From assembly GCA_003480425.1 (NCBI GenBank), contig QUJA01000059.1, positions 1 through 13,321 on the forward strand: a DNA stretch of 13,321 bases, given 5' to 3'. This DNA is from Firmicutes bacterium AM31-12AC (GTDB taxonomy: Bacteria > Bacillota > Clostridia > Lachnospirales > Lachnospiraceae). Positions within the stretch are counted from its first letter, which is position 1. Each line of letters starts with the position of its first letter. The notes under the pieces were generated by a model. The model saw nothing but the letters and a program-made list of their open reading frames with translations, was not told the origin of the DNA and did not search any database. A program made the translations under genes and the position numbers. This document shows positions 7,265 to 13,321 of the stretch, piece by piece.

Positions 7265-10233
7265 GTCACATTTCCAGTCATGCAGCCGATCAAACCTCCA
7301 AATAATGCATTCGGTGCATTGGAATTGTCTTTAAATTTCTCATGTTTGATTGTTGCATTTGAGATTCCACAGTTTGAAAATGTGATATTTGCTCCTTCTT
7401 CACCTGCTGCCACATAACCTCCGATAGCGAAATCATAACATCCGGATGAACTTGAAATCGTTCCCTGCATAGAACAACCTGTAAAAGTTGTCGTTCCTTT
7501 TGCCCGTCCAAGAAAACCCCCGATACTCATTACTTTGAGTCCGGCTCCACCGGCTCCATCACGATAAACGATATTTGTATTCACTGTAACATCTGTAAAA
7601 GTTGCACCATCTGTATAGCCTGCGACTGCACCACAGCGTACATTCACTCCATTTGATACGTTGTGAAAATAAATGGATCCATTTAATATTAGATTCTGCA
7701 CCTTACCATTACAATAAGGAATGAATCCAATTGTAGAATGGTTGTAAATCTGTCCGATGCCTACTGTTACACTCGTACCATTTTCATTCGCAGCAAGAGT
7801 GCTATCACTTAAATAACCATAGGCCTCTCCCGCTGCCAGTGTAATCGTGTGATTATTACCGTTAAAAGTTCCTGTATACATCTGGCTTCCATTATCTCGA
7901 AGCAGAGAATAAATTCCGGTTCCGGTAAGATCAACATCACAATTAACTGTAATACTTTTGCTCAAAAGGCCTTCTGTGTTTCCTTGCTGTAAAAGAACAG
8001 CTACGGCTGCAAGATCTCTTGTATTATTTATTGCCAAAGGTTCTCCCAGCGTATATTTGACAGAAAGCTGATGCGAACTAGGGTCTTTTGTAAAAAGCGT
8101 ATTTGAATCTGCACTGCTTCCATCTGTTTCTTTCAATTTGCTTCCATCCAGACGAATGACTTCTCCATAGCTTCCGATATCACTGACAGGTACTGCTGCC
8201 GGACGAATGTATTTCCAATCATATCCGTTACCGCCAGTTCCATTTCCTGAACCAAGCGCATAGACGATTGTGCCATCAATACTTCCTGCTATCTGACCAC
8301 ATTCCGCACCTGTTTTTGCAATTTTTAAATCAGAAAGATCTGTTGTGCCACTGATGCGGAGGACTCCCTTTGTTGACGTTCCTAAGATGCCTCCGAGTTT
8401 GCTTGCTTTTCCATTATCATTGCCGGAAACTTTAGTTGTACCGGAAACAGACAGAAAATGCCCCTGTCCCTCTGCCTGCCCCAACTCACCGACAAGACCT
8501 CCAAAATAACTATCGCCATTTTTCTTTAAATCAGTAGTTAAATCCGCTGTAACAGAAGCGCCGCTAATCTCTACATAGGAAGATGTTGCCTTGCTAAGTC
8601 CATGATGAGCTCCACTTCCAGCAACAAAACCAATAATGCCGCCCAGTGCTGTGACTGCGCCATTGCTACTTATAGTCACTTTCGGGCTTTCCAATTTAAG
8701 TGTTGAGCTCAATGAATTGGCACTGTACTGTCCGATTACACCACCAAATTGCCAACTGGTTCCTGTATGTGTTAAATTTGTCTGATTCGTCTGTGAGTTG
8801 GTTTTTATCGTAATTGTGTCGCCTGAGGCAGAATCAAAATTAAGCACACCGAAATATCCGCCTGCATGATTACCATTTGAAATCGTGATTCCTGAGATAC
8901 TGATATTGCTTAAATCAAGTTCTAATCCAGTATTATAAACTACTTTCCCGATGAAACCGCCACTCTCCGACGTACCTTCTATCGTTCCCGTACGAGTCAC
9001 TGGATTATTCAGTGTGATGGTTGGATTTGTGGCAGCTCCGATCAGACCTCCGGCAGCTGATTCTGTTGCAGTTGTTGTGACATTACCTGTCAGGTCAAGT
9101 TCCTGGTTTACAGTTAAAGTAGCTTTATCTTTCATTTCTCCTACAAGCCCGCCTGCATGACCACCTGTAGTTGAAATGTTATAGCCTATTGTAACCGGAG
9201 TGTTACCTGTAGAACCATCGTTTGTAGAGTTTCCATCTGTATAAGAAGCAATTGTCAGATTTGCACCAGCTTCCATTGTATTACAGAAAAAGCCCAAATT
9301 GCCAATGCCAGTAATCGTAGTATCCGCTTCTGTGATTTTATTTACTACCGATAAAGAAAGGCTGGTACCTCCACCCATGGTACCGATAATGCCACCAAAG
9401 CTCGGCAAATTATTATCCTCTTTCTCTGCTCCGATCATAAGAGAAATCGTTTTTGCTCCTGCTGAATTCTTATTTACATAATTGGCAGCCAACAAAGGTC
9501 CGTTTACAGCCCCCTTTGCTTTCAGATACAGACCCGCATTTATAGTTGCACTTTGGTCAAGGTACCCGAAAAAAGGTCGATTAATTGGAATATCGATTCC
9601 ACTTCCAGAACTTGTAATTACAATTGTTCCTTTGAATGGATGTTCCGCACTTCCAAAGCCTTGAAATGTTTTTCCATTCACAGTCTCTGTCAGATCAAAT
9701 GAATTGGTCGTTCCACGTGTAATTGTAATCTCAGCTGTTTCATAATTTTCAGCAGGTTGATTAGACAGATTGATAAAATCGGCTGTACTCGTAAGTGTCA
9801 CTTTATTATCTATCACCTGAATCCCATTTTCTGTTGCATCAGTTGGATTCGCCTCATCCGCAGTTGTTTCTTGTTCTGCGTCTGTTTGTTCCGTATTCTC
9901 CTGAGCAGATTCTTCTATATTAGAGTCGCTTTTATTAGATTCATTTTCCGGCTGATTTTCTTCTGCTTCGGATTTCGAATTACTTTCCGATGTATCATCC
10001 GGCTGCTCTGTGCTTGTCTCATTTGAATTATTTTTTCCTGATTCATTTTCAGAAGTAGTTCCATTATACTGAGTCTCACTGCCATTTGGTGTCTGAGCGG
10101 CCTGCTGACCTTCGCTTGCCATAACAGTTGTATTTACTTTTTCTTCTGCCTGTACCTGCGCCGGGAGCATCTGTAATAACATCGATGCCACCAAAACTCC
10201 GGCACATATTTTTTTTAGCTTTTGTCTTACCAT
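7138..10233 (-). CDS. N-terminal part of giant GLUG-like beta-helix surface protein (frameshifted), 1031 codons
   Basis: Codons 1-29 are a typical Sec signal peptide: basic start (RQKLKK), hydrophobic core, and a probable cut after VQA at 29. Residues about 30-137 are a low-complexity acidic linker rich in Ser, Asn, Glu and Thr, as in wall-spanning regions. From about 140 on the protein is Gly/Asn/Thr-rich with the motif GG[LIVF][IV]G or a close variant recurring, for example FGGIIG, AGGLVG, AGGLIG, SGGFIG, FGGVIG, LGGIIG, FGGLVG, LGGILG and FGGLIG. This is the GLUG-type pattern of right-handed beta-helix surface proteins. Two module openings are visible: FQGFGSAEHPFKGTIV (about 188-203) and an NTRDLAAVAVLL...GTFNGNNHTI stretch (about 735-796). 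The native frame runs to about residue 998; the last 30 or so codons are frameshifted and end at TAG (7140-7138). The gene is coupled to the one before it. A role as adhesin or surface scaffold is inferred from architecture. The start at ATG 10233 is well supported. Confidence 0.85.
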   Translation of the reverse strand: MVRQKLKKICAGVLVASMLLQMLPAQVQAEEKVNTTVMASEGQQAAQTPNGSETQYNGTTSENESGKNNSNETSTEQPDDTSESNSKSEAEENQPENESNKSDSNIEESAQENTEQTDAEQETTADEANPTDATENGIQVIDNKVTLTSTADFINLSNQPAENYETAEITITRGTTNSFDLTETVNGKTFQGFGSAEHPFKGTIVITSSGSGIDIPINRPFFGYLDQSATINAGLYLKAKGAVNGPLLAANYVNKNSAGAKTISLMIGAEKEDNNLPSFGGIIGTMGGGTSLSLSVVNKITEADTTITGIGNLGFFCNTMEAGANLTIASYTDGNSTNDGSTGNTPVTIGYNISTTGGHAGGLVGEMKDKATLTVNQELDLTGNVTTTATESAAGGLIGAATNPTITLNNPVTRTGTIEGTSESGGFIGKVVYNTGLELDLSNISISGITISNGNHAGGYFGVLNFDSASGDTITIKTNSQTNQTNLTHTGTSWQFGGVIGQYSANSLSSTLKLESPKVTISSNGAVTALGGIIGFVAGSGAHHGLSKATSSYVEISGASVTADLTTDLKKNGDSYFGGLVGELGQAEGQGHFLSVSGTTKVSGNDNGKASKLGGILGTSTKGVLRISGTTDLSDLKIAKTGAECGQIAGSIDGTIVYALGSGNGTGGNGYDWKYIRPAAVPVSDIGSYGEVIRLDGSKLKETDGSSADSNTLFTKDPSSHQLSVKYTLGEPLAINNTRDLAAVAVLLQQGNTEGLLSKSITVNCDVDLTGTGIYSLLRDNGSQMYTGTFNGNNHTITLAAGEAYGYLSDSTLAANENGTSVTVGIGQIYNHSTIGFIPYCNGKVQNLILNGSIYFHNVSNGVNVRCGAVAGYTDGATFTDVTVNTNIVYRDGAGGAGLKVMSIGGFLGRAKGTTTFTGCSMQGTISSSSGCYDFAIGGYVAAGEEGANITFSNCGISNATIKHEKFKDNSNAPNALFGGLIGCMTGNVTINGLTINHLQMEATLLKLRVVCWDTIGERTVRPTACQSTIL

Positions 10234-10236
10234 TGA

Positions 10237-11163
10237 TTATTCCTCTTTGGAATTCTTAAAATGAATATACTCCTTGATTGTGTTCCAGTCCTCATTTAAA
10301 TCATTTACAGCATAGGTTCGATAAAACTGGATCGTGTACTGTTGCGGAGTTCCCGCTGTTCCTAAATGAAGTGTCACTGATTTTGTTTTTCCATCTGTGG
10401 CTGTTGAAACTGTTGGGTTTCCCATTTGTTCTAAAAACCACTTATCAATTTCCACTTTGGAGGAATCCCAGCTTAGAACACATTCTTCCTCTACGTGCCC
10501 TGAAATGCGGTAGTTTAACAAACCTAATTTTTCACCTTTCTCTACAGCTGATTTCTCTGTTTCTAAAAAACTGCCTGTCCAGTGTGTTTCTGTGGTATCC
10601 GTTGTCAATACGATCAGTCGTCCTAAAGGTTTATATTGTGAACGATTTTTCGGCTCAGCGGTAATCCTAATTTGATATGGTAGAATCTCATTTCCTGTGA
10701 GAACAAATGTATAAGTTTTGTCCTGTGCCTGACCTGCAGCAAATGTACCGCTTTCTGTGTATGTTCCATCTGTCAATTTTATTGTATTATTGATTATAAT
10801 ATTTTTGTAAATATTTTCGTCTGTAACGACATTTCCACCGGCATCAACAAGTTTAACAGTAAACTCATAACTAATCTGATTTTTATCAAATTTTGTTGCA
10901 TCATTTTGCAAATGATTTGAAATGGTTACGGAAAATGTTCTTGTTGTGTTGTCTTTTCCAAATGATTTTACTTTTGTCGATAATTTTGACTCATTATCAT
11001 ACTGCACCAGCACATCTGAAGTAAATAATTGTTCGGAGCCTCGCACTGTGACAACGCGCTTGGCACTGCTCAAACTTGTATATGCTGCCAGCGAATATGC
11101 AATAATCGCAACGACTGCAATCAGAAAAAGATAAACAGCTATCAGCTTTGTCCTTTTTTTCAA
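10237..11163 (-). CDS. membrane-anchored exported protein, 308 aa, third of the trio
   Basis: Third gene of the operon, starting at TTG behind a strong AAAGGAG. A short basic start (KKRTK) is followed by a hydrophobic helix at residues about 7-27 that ends in SLAAYTS, so it has the same leader plan as the two genes before it with A-Y-T in place of A-W-F. The outer part (residues about 30-308) looks like two beta-rich sections: a first with the strand pair SYEFTVKLVD near residue 100 and a polar loop, and a second with TKSVTLHLG and YTIQFYRTY near the end. It has no cell-wall sorting signal and no catalytic motif I recognise. Its last codons (AAA GAG GAA TAA) carry the ribosome binding site of the next gene, whose ATG begins 3 bases after the stop, so the two are probably translationally coupled. 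Subunit or chaperone of a surface structure that includes the giant protein is inference. Confidence 0.9.
   Translation of the reverse strand: MKKRTKLIAVYLFLIAVVAIIAYSLAAYTSLSSAKRVVTVRGSEQLFTSDVLVQYDNESKLSTKVKSFGKDNTTRTFSVTISNHLQNDATKFDKNQISYEFTVKLVDAGGNVVTDENIYKNIIINNTIKLTDGTYTESGTFAAGQAQDKTYTFVLTGNEILPYQIRITAEPKNRSQYKPLGRLIVLTTDTTETHWTGSFLETEKSAVEKGEKLGLLNYRISGHVEEECVLSWDSSKVEIDKWFLEQMGNPTVSTATDGKTKSVTLHLGTAGTPQQYTIQFYRTYAVNDLNEDWNTIKEYIHFKNSKEE
10240..10248 (-). promoter_or_regulatory. ribosome binding site embedded in the end of the 308-aa gene
   Basis: AAAGAGGAA overlaps the last three sense codons of the upstream gene, and its AGAGG core is 8 bases before ATG at 10233-10231. With a 3-base gap between stop and start, this implies coupled translation of the small anchored protein and the giant surface protein. 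Confidence 0.65.
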
Positions 11164-11170
11164 TGCGATT

Positions 11171-11177
11171 CTCCTTT
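11171..11177 (-). promoter_or_regulatory. strong ribosome binding site deciding a TTG start
   Basis: AAAGGAG on the minus strand lies 7 bases before TTG at 11163-11161. An in-frame TAA just upstream and the lack of a nearby in-frame ATG leave TTG as the start of the 308-residue gene. This is the clearest ribosome binding site in the window. Confidence 0.7.
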
Positions 11178-11183
11178 CTTAAT

Positions 11184-11954
11184 CTATCGACTGACGGTCA
11201 GGTAAACCATGTCCGTCTCTTTATCATTACTAACTGTATTTGGTTCCCACGAAACGTGAAGTACAAAATAATCGCAGAAGCAATCGCCTCCAAATGCATT
11301 TGTCCCTCTATTTTCGATAGGAGGATTTAACATATCCAAATTATTTTCACTAGCCAGCCAATAAAGCGGCTCTGCATTTTTTTGTACCTTACTACTATTT
11401 ACAGCATTTTGACCATTCTCATCACCATAACTAAGGTTGTGGCTCTGATGTTTCGTTATTTCAGCTTCATCCATTTTACTCAAAGGCTTTGCTGAAATAA
11501 CGGGAGTTGATGATTTGTCATAAGTAAAATTTTCCGTATGTTCACCATTCTCATCCGTATATGTAAATGGAACTTTTACGATATCACCCGATGCTGTCTG
11601 TTCAGATGTGGATAGTTGAGCACGATAAACTTCGTAATAAAATGGGATATTGGTGGTATAAGCTAACTGAAGCGAATACATATCAATCGGTTCTCCGTAT
11701 ACGCAAAACACATAAGTCATGGAATGCTCTGGTGTTTCGGCGTCGATAGAGCCCATATCCAGATACGCAATATCGTGATTGTTACCGCTTCCGATTTCCA
11801 GCCGGATCGGTGTTTTTATCCATGTGAGTGTGTCCAACTGCCGTTTGTAGAAAAACCAGGCATAGACAATCACTCCAACTAATATTAATCCGGTTGCTGC
11901 CAGTGTAAAAAGCAGTACTGTTTTTTTCTTGATTTTTTTTACTTTATCTTTCAT
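11184..11954 (-). CDS. membrane-anchored exported protein with SipW/TasA-like leader, 256 aa
   Basis: Second gene of the operon. A lysine-rich start (KDKVKKIKKK) precedes a hydrophobic helix at residues about 13-33 that ends in VYAWFFYKR. This matches the helix-then-Ala-Trp-Phe leader of the gene before it, though the outer parts are not obviously alike. The rest (residues about 40-256) is soluble and beta-rich, with a DCFCDYF segment close to the end and a final stretch, KETDMVYLTV, that reads as the last strand of a beta sandwich. The ATG start has only a poor Shine-Dalgarno match (AAAGAAAATACAATT), unlike its neighbours, which may lower its output relative to the other subunits. No other in-frame ATG, GTG or TTG is available back to the in-frame TAA. 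It ends in TAG 20 bases before the next gene. An exported structural subunit is the best inference; no enzyme motif is seen. Confidence 0.9.
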   Translation of the reverse strand: MKDKVKKIKKKTVLLFTLAATGLILVGVIVYAWFFYKRQLDTLTWIKTPIRLEIGSGNNHDIAYLDMGSIDAETPEHSMTYVFCVYGEPIDMYSLQLAYTTNIPFYYEVYRAQLSTSEQTASGDIVKVPFTYTDENGEHTENFTYDKSSTPVISAKPLSKMDEAEITKHQSHNLSYGDENGQNAVNSSKVQKNAEPLYWLASENNLDMLNPPIENRGTNAFGGDCFCDYFVLHVSWEPNTVSNDKETDMVYLTVSR

Positions 11955-12018
11955 AATTGTATTTTCTTTGTTTCTGTCACCGATACTGTGAGCAGTAACT
12001 TTTCTTTTGGTTCTTTAC

Positions 12019-13173
12019 TTAATCTTGAATCCTTGGCTGCATCTCAAGTTTCACCCTGAGACAGTTTGCATGGCTTCCAATATACTGGTCTGCCTGGTTG
12101 TAATATGAGCTTAATGCTACAAAAGCATCCTTTGTTTCTTTATCAGAAAAATTGATTTGCATGTTTTTGTTTTTAATCTTTAACAATTCAGGCTGTTCTT
12201 TCTGTAATGGCAGTTGCGTAAGATTGCTGTAAAAATATCGCTGTGGATTATTCACCATAGAATATAGTGAATCCGCATATGCAATTGCATCACGCACATC
12301 TGCTCCATTCGCATATGTAGACAAAATTGGCTTCCTGCCATTTAAGAATTCATTTTCTTTATTTAATTCATTTTTTTCTGCCAACGTAATTTCTGCGAAA
12401 TTCTGCGGCCAGCACCAGTATAATGTATATGAATACTCTTTATCTTTTTGTGCGTCCGGAATATTGAGAGTGAAACTTCCATTACTTATCCATTCAAGAT
12501 TCGTTGCTGATTCATTTCCTGCATTTGAACTTCCACTTTTTTCTAAAAAGAATAGAATATGACCGGAAGTAAATGTTTTGGTTGTCTCATCTGCTTCTTT
12601 GAGTTTATTGTCCTGATACTTGTATGGGATCAGACTCAACTGCATGTTCAGGGTGATATTACCTGTTGTCTTTGGCACTACAGAAAATTGTAATCTTCCA
12701 TTGCTTCCCGGCTCAATTGCGTAATCTTCACGTTTATTATTTGAATCTTTCCAATATTTTTCCCAATCTAATTGTTTATTGCTGTAGTTTCCTACCTTGC
12801 TCTGGTCGCTCAATAACCAGTTTACTGAATATTTATCAGGAGATGTCTCAAGGAAAGCATTCGTTAGTTTCTGATACCAGGAGTTTCCGGTTGGATTCTC
12901 CTGAGCCATGATTTTCTTCAATAGATCATCATGGATACCGGCACTTCCATACGTTTTGAGTTCCACACTTTTCATATCAGCACTAATTGTTGCACCAGTT
13001 CCTTTAACTCTTGTATTACTAACAAACCATGCGATACAGAGCGCGATGATTACTATAATCGCAACAATAGCAATTATAATAATATGATAAATCGTTTTTC
13101 TTTTTTCTTTTTTTAATGTTTCAAGGTTTTCATTTGCCTCATTTGATTTGATTATTCTTTTATCTTGGGACAC
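12019..13173 (-). CDS. membrane-anchored exported protein with SipW/TasA-like leader, 384 aa
   Basis: First gene of the operon. Function is not recognised from catalytic motifs; it is an extracytoplasmic beta-rich protein of a kind common in Lachnospiraceae. Residues 1-27 are polar and lysine/arginine-rich (KKEKRK), residues about 28-49 form one very hydrophobic Ile/Val/Ala helix, and the helix ends in CIAWF followed by VSNTRVKGTG. An Ala-aromatic-Phe end to the helix is typical of leaders cut by SipW-type signal peptidases, so it may be processed there or stay N-terminally anchored. The outer part holds predicted beta strands and a YWCWP motif near residue 250; a W-x-W-P motif is familiar to me from other clostridial proteins with such leaders (recalled, not searched). 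The start is GTG with a good ribosome binding site. It ends in TAA, 64 bases before the next gene. Role as a surface-fibre or matrix subunit is inference. Confidence 0.9.
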   Translation of the reverse strand: MSQDKRIIKSNEANENLETLKKEKRKTIYHIIIIAIVAIIVIIALCIAWFVSNTRVKGTGATISADMKSVELKTYGSAGIHDDLLKKIMAQENPTGNSWYQKLTNAFLETSPDKYSVNWLLSDQSKVGNYSNKQLDWEKYWKDSNNKREDYAIEPGSNGRLQFSVVPKTTGNITLNMQLSLIPYKYQDNKLKEADETTKTFTSGHILFFLEKSGSSNAGNESATNLEWISNGSFTLNIPDAQKDKEYSYTLYWCWPQNFAEITLAEKNELNKENEFLNGRKPILSTYANGADVRDAIAYADSLYSMVNNPQRYFYSNLTQLPLQKEQPELLKIKNKNMQINFSDKETKDAFVALSSYYNQADQYIGSHANCLRVKLEMQPRIQD

Positions 13174-13179
13174 ACCATG

Positions 13180-13190
13180 CCTCTTTCCCT
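13180..13190 (-). promoter_or_regulatory. ribosome binding site for the 384-residue gene; fixes a GTG start
   Basis: On the minus strand the sequence AGGGAAAGAGG sits 6 bases before GTG at 13173-13171. A nearby ATG at 13178-13176 is in another frame, and a TAG lies in frame just upstream (13191-13189), so GTG is the only plausible start. I saw no convincing -35/-10 pair in the gap between 13238 and 13191, although it is AT-rich. Confidence 0.6.
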
Positions 13191-13238
13191 ATATCATTAC
13201 ATAATCGTATAATTTTACACTTTAGTGCCTTGCGGATG

Positions 13239-13321
13239 CTATCCCGATTGAACAAATGTCGTGTACAGAAAGAGAAATACAGCAATATATCGGAAAATTA
13301 AGTCAGCCATTTCTTGACCGG
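13239..13321 (-). CDS. possible 3' end of an upstream gene (partial, hydrophobic C-terminus)
   Basis: Reading leftward from the window edge, one minus-strand frame is open for 26 codons and ends in TAG at 13241-13239; the other two frames close almost at once. The residues seen are a short polar start (GQEMAD) followed by a hydrophobic stretch (LIFRYIAVFLFLYTTFV) and a QSG tail. This would suit a C-terminal membrane helix. An ATG at 13310-13308 lies in this frame but has no good ribosome binding site, so a truncated longer gene is more likely than a 23-residue peptide. A signal peptidase of the SipW type would fit the neighbouring genes, but 26 residues cannot show this. The open frame may be chance. 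Confidence 0.3.
   Translation of the reverse strand, partial: GQEMADLIFRYIAVFLFLYTTFVQSG

Noticed and set aside
53..10233. CRISPR array or non-coding tandem repeats, suggested by recurrent short motifs across about 10 kb
   Set aside because: The recurrence is at the protein level (GGxxG turns) with diverged DNA and irregular spacing, inside long open frames.
10278..10664. Plus-strand open frame of 128 codons
   Set aside because: It lies entirely within the 308-residue gene, has no credible start signal and no recognisable protein features.
13218..13227. Small palindrome CACTTTAGTG as an operator or terminator upstream of the operon
   Set aside because: It has only four base pairs around a two-base loop, which is expected by chance in AT-rich DNA.
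13191..13260. Promoter for the operon (TTGTTC near 13250 and AT-rich -10-like boxes near 13200-13215)
   Set aside because: No pair has acceptable -35 and -10 matches at 16-18 base spacing, so a promoter may lie further upstream, outside the window.

Overview
The window looks like chromosomal DNA of a low-GC Gram-positive anaerobe, most likely a gut member of the Clostridia (Lachnospiraceae-like). This rests on AT-rich codon use, AGGAG-type ribosome binding sites, GTG and TTG starts, short membrane-anchored proteins ending their leader in A-W-F or A-Y-T, and a giant GG[LIVF][IV]G-repeat surface protein. No housekeeping gene is present, so the taxonomic call is inference.

Every convincing gene lies on the minus strand and is read from the right edge to the left, and coding density is very high. 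From the right: a possible last stretch of an upstream gene (13321-13239); a 65-base gap with no convincing promoter; three membrane-anchored exported proteins of 384, 256 and 308 residues (13173-12019, 11954-11184, 11163-10237); then one enormous surface-protein reading frame from 10233 to 53. Gaps between successive genes are 64, 20 and 3 bases, so this is very probably one operon. No stretch over 300 bases lacks a gene.

The giant gene is broken in this sequence. The first part (1031 codons) has a signal peptide, an acidic Ser/Asn/Glu/Thr-rich linker and a long beta-helix-like repeat region. The second part (2381 codons) continues the same repeats and then changes to a non-repetitive beta-rich C-terminal half. 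Between them the frame moves by one base near 7236-7240. Restoring one base gives a single product of about 3,393 residues whose repeat spacing is continuous across the join. No slippery heptamer or homopolymer is present, so I read it as a real disabling mutation or a sequencing/assembly error, not programmed frameshifting.

The left edge (1-58) is a GC-rich element unlike the rest: a hairpin of about 10 base pairs, a GGGGACGGGG motif and a repeated ATTGGTC that overlaps the giant gene's stop codon. It resembles the dispersed REP-like palindromes of Clostridia and could also end transcription.

Working model (inference): the three small proteins, whose leaders resemble SipW/TasA-type exported subunits, are displayed at or assembled on the membrane together with the giant beta-helix adhesin. 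The set would form a surface fibre or stalk-and-adhesin system. No sorting motif (LPXTG), S-layer homology repeat or C-terminal membrane helix is seen in the giant protein, so how it is held at the surface is open and may depend on the three co-encoded proteins.
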